This document shows positions 54,472-64,000 of a DNA stretch of 64,000 bases, one piece after another. The translations under genes and the position numbers were made by a program. This DNA comes from Chitinophaga sp. E66 (GTDB lineage: Bacteria > Bacteroidota > Bacteroidia > Chitinophagales > Chitinophagaceae): positions 5,179,001-5,243,000 of the forward strand of contig CP079103.1 of the NCBI GenBank assembly GCA_019285755.1, written 5' to 3'. Under the pieces are notes generated by a model. That model was not told the DNA's origin, did not search any database, and saw nothing but the letters and a program-made list of their open reading frames with translations. How positions within the stretch are numbered: the first letter of the stretch is position 1; the number at the start of each line of letters is the position of its first letter.

Positions 54472-54502
54472 AGAAAGGGCCCGTTTGGGCCTTCTTGATT
54501 TT
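54472..54502. terminator. Hairpin between convergent genes
   Basis: AAGGGCCC, GTTT loop, GGGCCTT, followed by CTTGATTTT; imperfect stem between the lipoprotein and GT61 genes. Confidence 0.6.
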
Positions 54503-54515
54503 GAGGAATGATAAA

Positions 54516-55494
54516 TTATATATCCGTTTCTATGCAAAGCAGCGCCGATTTCAGCTTTTCGGTATCTACCGTGAAATCTGACAGGTGAGTATCTCCATCA
54601 ATAGGATTACTGAGCACGTAATAATAATGATGATTTAGCGCGTTTGCCTGGGTGAAGAAACAGTTGTTGACAGGCGTGCCGTCAGGCCTGATTTCCAAGA
54701 CCTTTCCACCTGGTTGCATGAAGAGCATATTGGTTAATCCGGCGCCATGGAAGCCGACGAGAATCTTCGTTTCCGACATCAGCCGGACCTGCTTACCAAA
54801 ATCATAATCCTCGAAATAATGGACCTCGTACCCAAAAAGCGTCAGCAATGCTGTAATGTCCGCTTCATTGAGTGGCCTTCGGCGAGGGGCTTTTGCCGGC
54901 TGATATAGATCTTTCTATGTGGTGCGGCTTTAGCCGACAAAAAGCGGTTGCGCAGAGACTTTATTACCTGTTCCTGGAAATGTCCTATTGGTGCGGAAGG
55001 GGCAGGCAACACGAGTTCTTTTACCCGTACGATCTTTCGCGGATTGTAGTACTCCCATCTGAAACCAAGCATCCTGAGCGACGCCTCCACATATGCAAGC
55101 TCCTATATCGCTCCGGCAACAACACCACATGGGTATCCTTCAGTTCTTCTACTGCTATCAACCGGGTGAGCGCATCGGCCAGCCAGTGGAAGTATGCTGC
55201 GGTCCATTCATGTGTGATCCATATCGCCTTCCCGACATGTTTACCCGGAAGGAAATACATATACAACTTCTTGTACTGCGAAATATGGGAGACAGGCATT
55301 ACATGCGTGTAATCGTTGACGAAACGGAAAGTGGATCGGTTAAAAACGTATTCCTTCAGCACCCCGGCAAAACGCAGTAGCAGACTTTGGCCATACGTTA
55401 TTTCAGAGACCAGCACATCCGAAAACAATGCTTCGTCGGACTCTTTGAAATTACGGGGCTTGTCTCGCCTGACGGTGATAACGCTGGTTTCCAT
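54516..55494 (-). CDS. Glycosyltransferase family 61 protein
   Basis: About 325 residues. METSVITVRRDKPRNFKESD start; ISQYKKLYMYFLPGKHVGKA, then the nucleotide-sugar region KIYISRQKP (break near 54890, then RRPLNEADITALL), and the family hallmark VGFHGAGLTNMLFMQPGGKV. Breaks near 55080 and 54890. A cytoplasmic transferase likely decorating a surface glycan. No cluster of glycan genes is around it apart from the ArnT-like gene 113 bp upstream. Confidence 0.82.
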
Positions 55495-55607
55495 GCAATA
55501 AAAGTATACTGCTGCCCGCCCTTAAGCACCATCCGCGGTCGACTTAAACGCCGAAATGTAATTGCATCATGGGGAAGTGACGGTAACCGGAAGCGAAACG
55601 ACAGGCC

Positions 55608-57134
55608 TCAGGGCGCGTTTTCCAGGCTAACCGGCGGGCGGTAATCTTCGCATCGGTATACCAGCCATCTTCTCACCAGCTTCCTGCTTTTCTTTACATC
55701 GATAGTATCCACCAGCCGGACATCCCGGAAGTACAGGCGGAGCGTGTCTGCGAATCGGTGCTCATCATCATCGGTGTAGAGGTCGGGAATGGAGTTGATG
55801 AAAAGCGCGTCGCGGCCCGAAAGCGCCTGTACATTCGTGCCAATGTAATCGAACTGCAGGGCGGGTTTGCCGATGATGTTTTGCCCATAGACCATTTGAT
55901 CGAGATAGAAATTGAGCGCGGCGCTTGTTTTGTAATCGTCTGCCGAGAAGATGAAATGATCAGGATACTTTCGTTGGATGATGCGTACTTCCCGTGCCAT
56001 CCTTCCCCAACCCAGCCATACATCGTCCGACTTCACCGGCACGGGGTACCACAATAATTCTATCGTCATAGCGGCATGAATGACCAGGGCGGTCCCCTGC
56101 TGCCAGGCGCGCCACTTTTTCGGGAAGCACCGCATCACCCAGATAACGCCAGTGATGTAGGCCGGCATCATCCAGTTCAGCTTTACCCAGTAAAACGGAG
56201 ACAAAGCCAGGAACACACTGAACACCGGCAGGAAGAAGCTCAATAGAAACCAGGTGCGGCCGTCCGTACGCCAGAGCCGGCCACGATGTTTACGCGCATA
56301 AAGCCATATGGCCCTGAATAGCATCACCAGCAGCACTGGCCCCAGCAGGGCGGCCTGGTGCCCCAGTACGCCGAGCACGTCCGTCAACCGCAAAGCCACA
56401 CCGCTGACGCGTGCTGCCGACTGAAAGCGGAAGGAAGCGAAGTCGTGTTGAACATTCCAAACGATAACCGGCAATGCGGCGACCACCATGCACAGGAGCC
56501 CCGCCCATGGCCATGTGCCAGCCAGTTCCTGCGGTGCTTATCCGAACCCAGCAGGAACATGGCGGCGCCGAATGGCAGGAAGACGGCCGTGTATTTACTG
56601 TCGAACGCCAGGCCCATCATTGCGCCTGCCAGCAACCAATACCAATGGCGTTGCAAGAATACTGCCTTGCATAGGCACAGCAGCGCCAGCGACCAGCATA
56701 ATAGCAGGGGAACATCAGGGGTAGATACGAGTGAAAGAATAGTTACCACGAGCGTGGAGGCCAATAGCAGCAAGCCCTGCATGGCGCGGCGGCGCGGCAG
56801 GAAGAACAACGCCAGACGGTGGAATACCATCAGCGTTCCCAGCGTCACGAGCGTATCCGCCAGTTTGATGACCCAAACCTCCGTGCCTAGCAGCGTGGTA
56901 AAACCTTCAGTACCCAGGCGATGGCCGGGGATGATCGAAATAGGAAATAGCCGGATGTTCGGTGTAGAAATAGTAATAGGCGTCCTGCGGCATGAGGCCC
57001 ATCCGCCAGATGAATATGGTGCGCAATAAAAATATGGCAAGCGCGGAAAGCATCAGCCAGCGGTCGTGCCGCCAGATCTCCCGCCATTCTGCTCTCGAAT
57101 GTCCCGTCTGCATAGTTCGCCCGTAGGTATCCAT
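55608..57134 (-). CDS. ArnT-like glycosyltransferase (GT39/83 type)
   Basis: About 508 residues. Polytopic membrane enzyme using a lipid-linked sugar. N-terminus with FLLRTIFIWRMGLMPQDAYY and then YFDHPP, the first-loop acidic residues of the family (Asp in PQDAYY, Asp in YFDHP). Many hydrophobic segments (LLLLASTLVVTILSLV, WLLAGAMMGLAFDSKYTAVF). The C-terminal part (KYPDHFIFSADDYKTSAALN) is a soluble domain. Breaks near 56925 and 56510. Target glycan or lipid unknown. Confidence 0.8.
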
Positions 57135-57283
57135 AATCGTTCCGGAAATTATCCAGCGGCCGACAATATTGATTTACAGCTGTTTAAGCAGTTTCCTTTT
57201 CTCTTTCCCCTGCCTTACCTTTGCACACTATGGGTATCATTACCTATACCCCCTGTACACACCCATCGTAATTTTGCCTGAAC

Positions 57284-59101
57284 ATGTTGCGCAGCTTATT
57301 ATTATTCCTGCCGGGATTACTCTTCTTACTTCCCGTGTCATTGGTCGCCCAGCGCCGGGCCTTCCTTCGCAAAAGATAGCGTATCCTTTGCTCCTGGAAG
57401 ATCCAACGCGGAAATTGACGATCAGCGAGGTAGCTGCGGATACCGCGCGCTTCCACAGGTCTGCCGATGCGGTAGCTATACCGGGGCAACGGCCTCGGCA
57501 TGGTGGGTGAAATTTGATGTAGATAATCCGGTTGATGAGCACCTTTACCTCTCTGTCGCCTCCTCGGGGTTGCAGGAAATCGACCTGTACTATGAGTCCG
57601 TACCAGGCCAATTCAGCAACGTCTCCTACCGGGCGGGTGCAGGGAATGATAAGCAGATCATTCAGTCGAACATGCCTTTGCTGCCGCTGCATGCACCGCA
57701 GGGCCAACGTACAACATACTACCTGCGGGTTACCGGAAACGCCGTTATGCAGCTGCGGCTGGAAGTGGCATCCATAGAATATCACCTCGAAATGCAGCAC
57801 GAAGACGATTTCATCAACGGCATCTTCTATGGCGTACTGGTGGCGCTGATGATCTACAATCTCTTTGCGTTCCTCACCCTGAGAGACCATACTTACCTGC
57901 TGTATGTGCTGTACATCCTGTTTTCCGGGATATCCACGCTTATCCTGAACAATTACATCCTCGTCTTTTTCCCGGCGCCGGCTGGCTGAACAAGATGACC
58001 ACAGGGCTTCCCGGCGGGATGTTGTTTGGTGTGCTGTTCACCAACGCATTCCTTCGCGTGAAAGAGCATGCGCCCCGGCTCCGCAGGCTGAGCTTTCCTT
58101 TGCTGACCTTCCTGCTGGCCATCCCTGTTGCCGCTGAATTTGTAAACTGGCCGGTGATGTACATTGTGCTGGAAATCGCCATTTACGTCACATTCGCGTA
58201 CTGGTTGCTGGCGGGGGTAACGGTGTACCTGAAGGGATTCCGGCCGGCCGTGTACTTCCTGGTGGGCTTCAGTATGTTGATCATATTAGGGATCGTATAC
58301 AACCTGCGCGACAACAACCTGCTGCCCGACAGCGCTTTCACCCGGCATGCCGCGCAGCTCGGCACCGCGCTGGAGGCGATCATCCTTTCATGGGCGCTCA
58401 CCAGCAAGGTCAACTTCTACAAACGGGCGAAAGAAACCCTCCAGCTCCAGGCCCTCGAGCAAAGCAACGCGTTCTCAAAAGAGATGATCCGCATCCAGGA
58501 ACACGAGCGCAAGCGCATCGCGTCGGAGCTGCACGACAGCGTAGGCCAGCAGCTGATCCTCATCAAAAACAGGCTGCTGCTGCTCCGGAATAAGTCCGAA
58601 ACCGATGCGCAATCCCTTTCGCAGGACCTCGTCGGTAACGTGGCAGATACCATCCAGGACATCCGCAATATTTCCTATTCCCTGCGCCCTTACCAGATGG
58701 ACATGATGGGCCTCACCCAAAGCATCCAGAGCCTGGCAGACGAAACGGGCGACAGCGCCAATATCGTCATGGATACCGGCATCGATAATATCGACAACCT
58801 GTTCTCTCCCGAAAACGAGATGAATATCTACCGCGTAGTGCAGGAGTTGCTGAATAACATGGTAAAGCACTCGCGTGCCACGCGCTGCACCCTCCGCATC
58901 CACCGGGCGGTGTGGCTTATAAAGATCGTTGTGGCAGACGATGGCGTAGGATTCGGGAACAAGAACGAAAACGGCTTCGGCCTGTTGAGCATCCGTGAGC
59001 GCGTACAGATCATGGGCGGCCAGTTTATCATTCATCCAGACGCGGGCGAAGGCGCGGCGCTCTCCGTCAACATTCCCATTTCGTATCATGAAACCACTTG
59101 A
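57284..59101 (+). CDS. 7TM-type sensor histidine kinase (HisKA_3)
   Basis: About 606 residues. Signal peptide MLRSLLLFLPGLLFLLPVSL; periplasmic 7TMR-DISMED2-like beta domain (WWVKFDVDNPVDEHLYLSVA); then seven hydrophobic segments (FINGIFYGVLVALMIYNLFA and following); a coiled coil; HisKA_3 box RKRIASELHDSVGQQLILIK; HATPase (VQELLNNMVKHSRA, VADDGVGFGN, GFGLLSIRERV). Breaks near 57352, 57485 and 57985. Candidate -7 box TACCTTTG at 57226-57233. The next gene starts inside its 3' end. Confidence 0.88.
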
Positions 59102-59741
59102 TATCCTCATCGCAGACGACCATCCCATCTTCCTCAAAGGCCTGCGCGAAGTGATCGAATCCAACGGCAACTTCCGGGTCATCTACCAGGCAGCCACGGT
59201 ACCGATGCGATAGAAGGCGTGCGCACCAAGAACCCGGACGTGGTCATCCTCGACATCGATATGCCCGGACTGAACGGCCTGCAGGCGGCGGAAGAGGCCC
59301 TGCTCCTGAAACCCGAGCTGCCCATTGTGCTGTTGACGATGCATAAGGTGAAGGACGCCTTTATGAAAGCGCTGGAGATCGGCGTGATGGGATATGTGCT
59401 GAAGGAAAATGCCGTTGTAGACATTATACACGCGATCCAGTCGGTTTCCGCCGGGAATGCGTACATCAGCCCGGAGATGTCTACCTTCCTGCTGCGCCAA
59501 AAGCATAAGGCGCCAACCGGGGCGGAAGAGATGCTGGCCACGCTGACGCCATCGGAGTTCCGGATCATCCACCTGGTGGCGGCGTACAAAACCAGCAAGG
59601 AGATAGCGGAGGAGCTGAGCATCAGCGAGAAAACGGTAAGCAATCACCGGATGAATATCACGCGGAAGCTGTCGCTTTCGGGGAAGAACAGCCTGCCGCT
59701 TCGCGATCGAGGCAACGGGCGCGGGCAAAACAACCTTCTGA
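59088..59741 (+). CDS. NarL/LuxR-type response regulator
   Basis: About 218 residues. Start overlaps the kinase stop by 14 bp, so translation is coupled. Receiver: IADDHPIFLKGL, Asp in VVILDIDMPGLNG, Lys in GYVLKENA. HTH: LTPSEFRIIHLVAAYKTSKE, then IAEELSISEKTVSNHRMNIT. Breaks near 59200 and 59695; I take the repaired end RFAIEATGAGKTTF (stop 59741), not the 41-base longer open frame. Confidence 0.9.
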
Positions 59742-59808
59742 GCCTGCGGTGGTTATGCAACAATAGCCGGGTTTGTTTGTAATAATAGGTAACTAAAACA
59801 AACTCACT

Positions 59809-60514
59809 ATGGAAATCAAGTCTTCCACCAAGTACTTTGCCGAACTGATAGGCACATTTGCCCTGGTATTCTTCGGCTGCGGCGCGGCCGTTGTGTCTGG
59901 GGTGAGCGCCAGCGGGCCGGCAGGCATCGGGCTGCTGGGGATCGCATTTGCTTTCGGGCTGGCGGTGCTGGTGATGTGTTATGCCATCGGGGCATCTCCG
60001 GATGCCATATTAATCCTGCCATTACCATTGCCATGCTGACCGCCGGCAAGATCAAGGCGGCGGATGCTTTGGGATATATCATCGCCCAATGCATCGGCGC
60101 GGTGATCGCCGCATGGGTCCTGTTTACCATCCAGAAGGGCCTTCCCGGCTGGCAACCGGGCGAGTGGGCCCTGGGAGCCAACGGCTGGGGCGAGGCTACC
60201 TCGCGGGCTACAATATGGCATCGGCCTTCATCGCCGAAGCCGTCCTTACCTTCCTTTTCCTTTTCGTGATTTTCGGCGCTACCGGCAAATGGGGCAACGG
60301 CACCACCGCCGGAGTGGCTATCGGCCTTACGCTGACCTGCATCCACCTGTTCTGCATTCCCATCACGGGCACTTCCGTAAACCCCGCACGCAGCCTCGGT
60401 CCTGCCATCTTCGCCGGCGGCGCGGCCTTATCGCAGCTCTGGCTCTTCATTGTAGCTCCCATCATTGGCGGCGTTGCCGCGGCGCTGGTATGGCGCGCGA
60501 TGGACAAATCCTGA
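59809..60514 (+). CDS. aqpZ: Aquaporin (MIP family, AqpZ-like)
   Basis: About 235 residues. Six membrane helices and both NPA boxes: GCHINPAITIAMLTAG (restored by repair near 59993) and TSVNPARSLGPAIF. Histidine and arginine of the selectivity filter (the latter in NPAR) are consistent with a water channel. Further break near 60200 (restoring AYLAGYNMASAF). Start MEIKSSTKYFAELIGTFALV is typical. Confidence 0.92.
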
Positions 60515-60547
60515 GCATCATTACCTATATAAATAAGTATTTCTACT

Positions 60548-60572
60548 AGTGCGGCAAAGCCTTTGCCGCACT
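60548..60572. terminator. Hairpin after the aquaporin gene
   Basis: AGTGCGGCAAAG (60548-60559) and CTTTGCCGCACT (60561-60572) form a perfect 12-bp stem with a 1-base centre; followed by TACTTTTG. Confidence 0.75.
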
Positions 60573-60613
60573 TACTTTTGCTGCATACCTGAGACCTCAA
60601 AACGCAGCGAACC

Positions 60614-61186
60614 ATGGTACGGCAGGGATCCGTTATTTACAACCCTTACAACCAGGAGCAATTCACTTTCCTCCAGACAAACGCCAGCACGGGCGGCGCG
60701 TATCTGCAAATCGCTGCGGTGGTAGCGCCGGGCGGGCGGGCGGCCTGTGGCGCCTACCGGCACCAGCATCCCCTGCAGGAAGAAAGGTTCATCGTTCATT
60801 CCGGCAGCCTGTGGATGCAGACAGGCAGCACGTCAAAACTGTATCGTGCGGGCGAACAGGTGGTCGTACCACGTGGGATACCCCATGCATGGCGCAATGC
60901 CAGCCTGTCGGAGACGCTGCATTTCACATACGAGATTGCGCCCGCCATGCAATGGGAAAGCATCCTCGAAACATTGTGGTCCTTATCCCAGAAAGGCGCG
61001 CTGAACAGCCGGGGCAACGCATGCTTCCTTCAGCTTGCCGCCACGCTGCACCGCTTCCCCGATCATTGCTACCTGGCCGGCGTGCCGGTGATCCTGCAGA
61101 AGGGGCTCTTCCGTACCGCCGCAGTTATCGCCAGGTGGTTCGGGTACCGCCCGTACCATAAGTATCGCGGGGTAGGGAAATTATAA
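60614..61186 (+). CDS. Cupin domain protein
   Basis: 190 residues, intact. Cupin motif 1 is GAYRHQHPLQEERFIVHSGS (His, His, Glu) and motif 2 is GEQVVVPRGIPHAWRN; metal binding is likely. The C-terminal part (FRTAAVIARWFGYRPYHKYR) may contact a membrane or partner. Substrate unknown. Confidence 0.82.
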   Translation: MVRQGSVIYNPYNQEQFTFLQTNASTGGAYLQIAAVVAPGGRAACGAYRHQHPLQEERFIVHSGSLWMQTGSTSKLYRAGEQVVVPRGIPHAWRNASLSETLHFTYEIAPAMQWESILETLWSLSQKGALNSRGNACFLQLAATLHRFPDHCYLAGVPVILQKGLFRTAAVIARWFGYRPYHKYRGVGKL

Positions 61187-61595
61187 CGATTAAGCAGCCG
61201 TCGCGTAAACACGCATCACGGCTTCGGGCATACGACTTTCAAAGATGCTTCTAATGAAGAGATGGTATGGCTGGAACAATCCGGTCCTATCAATGAAGCT
61301 AACCAAAGGCCGCGCTGTTTCCAGCGGCTATTTTCATTACAACCTATTGTGATCTTGTTTGTTAATACCCATTAACCATTAGACGTTTTGGCACAGTATA
61401 TGCAAAGTCTGGGGCATACCGGCTTATACCTAGTAGCTTGAACATTACCGGAAAGCCATATAAAAGACGTATACCTGTATACTCGCCTCTATTTTTATTG
61501 AACTTCCACATTTAGCAGCGTAGATAAAATACTATACCGCTTCGGCGGCAGGCCTTTCGTGCGCCTGTGCTGCTGTGGGTAACAGTGACTCGTAT
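61187..61595. other. Intergenic region without a recognised gene
   Basis: About 410 bp. A weak GCCGC...GCGGC inverted repeat near 61302-61328 could end the cupin transcript. No coding potential or clear promoter seen. Confidence 0.45.
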
Positions 61596-61960
61596 ATGAA
61601 AAGGATATTGGTAATAGAAGATGATTTATTAATGATCCATGTCGTAGAGCTGATCATTAAAAAGAAGGACATCATGCAGATCTGGCATACAACGGAAAAG
61701 AAGCTGCCATGCTGTTGGGAACGTACGATTACGACCTCGTCATCGCCGACCTGAAGCTTCCCTTTCCTCACCTCGACGATCTCACCACGCAGCTCCGCGC
61801 CCGGCGCGCGAAGCAGGCGTTGCCCGTCATTCTCATCCTGCCCGCATGGTTCGTTATGGATAGTATTTCTTCCTGGTTCGGCATGGAAGCGGAAGAAATC
61901 ATTATAAGGCCTTTCAGTCCGCTCGAGTTAACTTCCAAAATCCAGGCGCTCTTAAACTGA
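61596..61960 (+). CDS. Atypical stand-alone receiver-domain protein
   Basis: About 121 residues after a break near 61672. Acidic pair in MKRILVIEDDLLM and acceptor Asp in YDLVIADLKLP are present. The conserved Thr/Ser position (usually LTA) reads ILPA, and the conserved Lys of the KPF motif is Arg (IIIRPFSPLEL). There is no output domain. It could be a phosphate sink or a phosphorylation-independent protein-binding domain. Confidence 0.8.
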
Positions 61961-62068
61961 TGCGCTTACTTCTTTCCTCTCCCGGCCTTCCGGTCACTGC
62001 TTCTCCCGGCAGCTGACCGGCGCCGGTCAGGAATCTTTCACTCCATCACTATTTACGATATTTGCTCC

Positions 62069-62286
62069 ATGGAAAATTTCACCATCAGGATAGACGAGCG
62101 CCACTTCGAGGTGAAGCCTTTCCTAAAAGGGTACGGCATGGCGTTCCATGTCGATACGGGCGACGGGCTCGTGATCTTCGAGCTGGACGAGGAAGACATC
62201 TCCGCGCGCTCACCCAGGGCGACGTGCCGCCGGATTCCGCACTGGTGGGCCGCATTGCCGATGCGATCGTGGCGCATTTTGCCTAG
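62069..62286 (+). CDS. Small protein, function unknown
   Basis: About 72 residues after repair near 62208. MENFTIRIDERHFEVKPFLK, then acidic middle FELDEEDISAR and end LVGRIADAIVAHFA. Similar small proteins are common in Bacteroidota; no role known to me. It lies 44 bp before the polymerase gene, but that gene has its own promoter-like sequence. Confidence 0.55.
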
Positions 62287-62304
62287 TTTGCCAATATTTT
62301 TAGT

Positions 62305-62325
62305 TATCTTTGCTAATACAATTAG
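62305..62325 (+). promoter_or_regulatory. -7 box and overlapping palindrome before the umuC-like gene
   Basis: TATCTTTG (62305-62312, perfect TAnnTTTG), directly followed by the palindrome CTAAT-ACA-ATTAG (62313-62325). The ATG is at 62331, so the leader would be only about 12 bases. No -33 element at the usual spacing: TTTG occurs 14 and 23 bp upstream. A repressor at the palindrome would block initiation, as expected for a damage-inducible gene. Confidence 0.6.
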
Positions 62326-62330
62326 TATAG

Positions 62331-63591
62331 ATGATAGCCCTGGTCGACTGCAACAACTTCTACGTGAGCTGTGAAAGGCTCTTCCACCCCGGCGTCCTTC
62401 GCCGGCCGGTGGTGGTCCTCAGCAACAACGACGGCTGCGTGATCTCCCGCTCCGAGGAAGCGAAAGCCCTGGGCATCCGCATGGGTGCGCCGGCTTTCTT
62501 TATGGAAGACATGCTCCAACGCAACGATGTCGCTGTCTTTTCCTCCAATTACACGCTTTATGGCAGCCTTTCCCAACGCGTCATGCAGGTGCTGGGCACT
62601 TTTGCGCCGGAGATGGAAGTGTATAGTATCGACGAAGCCTTCCTCGATCTTTCCGGCCACGCCGCACCGGGAGCGCTGGCAGCAGCCATTCGCGCGGGCG
62701 TTCTCCAGGATGTAGGGCTTCCGGTATCGGTAGGCGTGGCCCCCACCAAGACGCTGGCCAAGATGGCCAATCGCCGGGTCAAAAAGCCGAAGTTACCGGA
62801 AGGCTACCTTGTCCTCGATACGCCCGCCAAAACCGAAGCGGTGCTGGCCGCTACCCAGGTAGAGGATATCTGGGGCATCGGCGCCCAGTATGCGGCCATG
62901 CTGCACCAAAAAGGCTTCCATACCGCGCTAGATCTCTCCCGCGTACCGGACGACTTTGCCCGGCGGGAGCTGACCGTCCAGGGGCTCCGCCTCGTGCATG
63001 AACTGCGCGGCATCCCAAGCATCGGCCTGCAGGAGATGGCGCCGCCTAAAAGGCCGTATGCGTGGCCCGCTCGTTCGGGCAGCTCCTCACGGAGAACGAC
63101 GATATCCGCGAGGCCCTTGCCAATTACGCCGCCGTTGCCGCGCAGAAGCTCCGGGCCCAAAACTCCTGCGCCACCGTGATTCAGGTGTTCGTTCAAACCA
63201 ACAACTTCCGCGGGCAGGATGCGCAATACCACCGCTCGGTCAACCTCCGCCTTCCCGTCCCCGCCAATAGCACCCGTGAACTGATCCGCCACGCGCTCCT
63301 GGCGCTCGACCGGATCTTCAGACCGGGGTATAATTACAAGAAGACGGGCATCATCGCCATGGACCTGGTACCGGATACGCAGGTGCAGGAAAACCTGTTC
63401 GAATCCGGCGATCATGAAAAGGAGCGCCGGCTCATGCAGGCGCTCGACGGCATTACGAAGCACTTCGCGGGAAACCCGTGCTGAAGTTCGCGGCCCAGGG
63501 CGGCGACAAGAAATGGGCGCTGCGGCAGGAGATGCTGTCGCCCTGCTACACCACGCGCCTCGAAGAGATCATTAAAGCCAAAGCCGGATGA
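62331..63591 (+). CDS. umuC: Y-family DNA polymerase (UmuC-like)
   Basis: About 420 residues. Translesion polymerase. Catalytic palm residues: MIALVDCNNFYVSCERLFHP (first Asp) and YSIDEAFLDLSG (Asp-Glu pair). The fingers show PVVVLSNNDGCVISRSEEAK, typical of UmuC. Then HhH VEDIWGIGAQYA and little finger. Breaks near 63052 and 63478. The C-terminal part (KFAAQGGDKKWALRQEMLSP) matches UmuC rather than DinB. A umuD partner is not adjacent. Confidence 0.93.
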
Positions 63592-64000
63592 TGCACAACC
63601 CGCTCGCCATATTGCACCCCGCCGTGCTGGAAGGGCTCCTGGCAGCGGGGCACCGCTGGTTCGTACGGCAACAATATCCTCGCGGCATGCGCCCTTCCGC
63701 AACGGCAGCCTTCCTGATCTCCGCCTACCGCTCCATCGGCGAAGCGCGCGCCCACTTCGAAGCCCTGGCCAACGATCCCCATCGCCGCGTTTATGATGCC
63801 AACGACTCCGCCGACCGCCAGCGGCTTTTCACCGCCGCCGGGCAACCGGAAGGTTATGCCATTTACGTAGCCCTGCTCGCCAAAAGAAAGTGGAGCCCCG
63901 ACCCCGCTACCGGCGCCGCCATCAAACGGTACGTCAGGGCGCATACCAACTGGAAGCCCGATCGCAAAGAAGACCTGTCCGTTACCCTGTTCATCCAGTT
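63588..64000 (+). CDS. Protein of unknown function linked to umuC (3' partial)
   Basis: At least 138 residues, running off the window. Its ATG overlaps the umuC stop (ATGA), so it is translationally coupled. The sequence (MHNPLAILHPAVLEGLLAAG, HRWFVRQQYPRG, then RKWSPDPATGAAIKRYVRAH) recalls a protein often encoded behind umuC in Chitinophaga-like genomes. No catalytic motif visible. Confidence 0.65.
   Translation, partial: MMHNPLAILHPAVLEGLLAAGHRWFVRQQYPRGMRPSATAAFLISAYRSIGEARAHFEALANDPHRRVYDANDSADRQRLFTAAGQPEGYAIYVALLAKRKWSPDPATGAAIKRYVRAHTNWKPDRKEDLSVTLFIQ

Overview
The window looks like a chromosomal segment of a Bacteroidota bacterium, probably a Chitinophaga-like member of the Chitinophagaceae. 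Reasons: a MurF-alanine racemase fusion, a TonB-dependent receptor with an N-terminal carboxypeptidase-like domain, Bacteroidota-type promoters (TTTG, about 20 bp, TAnnTTTG), class II fumarase, several NarL-type two-component pairs and moderately high GC. The genus is inferred from remembered protein likeness, not from a search.

Most genes are cut by single-base frameshifts, nearly always at short homopolymers, and the protein resumes exactly in the next frame. I read these as consensus errors from long-read sequencing, not pseudogenes. CDS coordinates are given for the repaired gene, with approximate break points.

Layout. 1-22.7 kb is core housekeeping: murF-alr, lspA, a TonB receptor and a TauE/SafE transporter that share an operator-like palindrome, fumC, an enoyl-CoA hydratase, a B12-binding subunit, glnS and gltX converging, a polysaccharide deacetylase, tatD, ansA, tRNA-Ser, an M48 peptidase and gluQRS. 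gluQRS sits divergently next to tRNA-Asp(GUC), the tRNA its family modifies. 22.9-34.7 kb is an accessory island, AT-rich at first. It carries an HsdR-N-like nuclease, a P-loop ATPase, an HrgA-like protein, a two-gene ATPase plus nuclease operon that may be an undescribed defence system, small HTH regulators with paired operators, a replication-like DnaD/DnaC module, an 11-bp iteron-like array and an element-type gene pair. No integrase was found.

34.8-44.6 kb holds little-known genes: a protein of unknown function followed by a trypsin-like protein that has lost its whole catalytic triad, then three exported proteins on the minus strand, divergent from a sensor kinase and response regulator. 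44.7-50.3 kb is a Wadjet-type anti-plasmid locus, jetA-jetB-jetC, with at most a stub in place of jetD. 50.3-64 kb has two small membrane proteins, two more NarL-type kinase/regulator pairs, a lipoprotein, GT61 and ArnT-like glycosyltransferases, an aquaporin, a cupin, an atypical lone receiver domain and a umuC-like polymerase operon without umuD.
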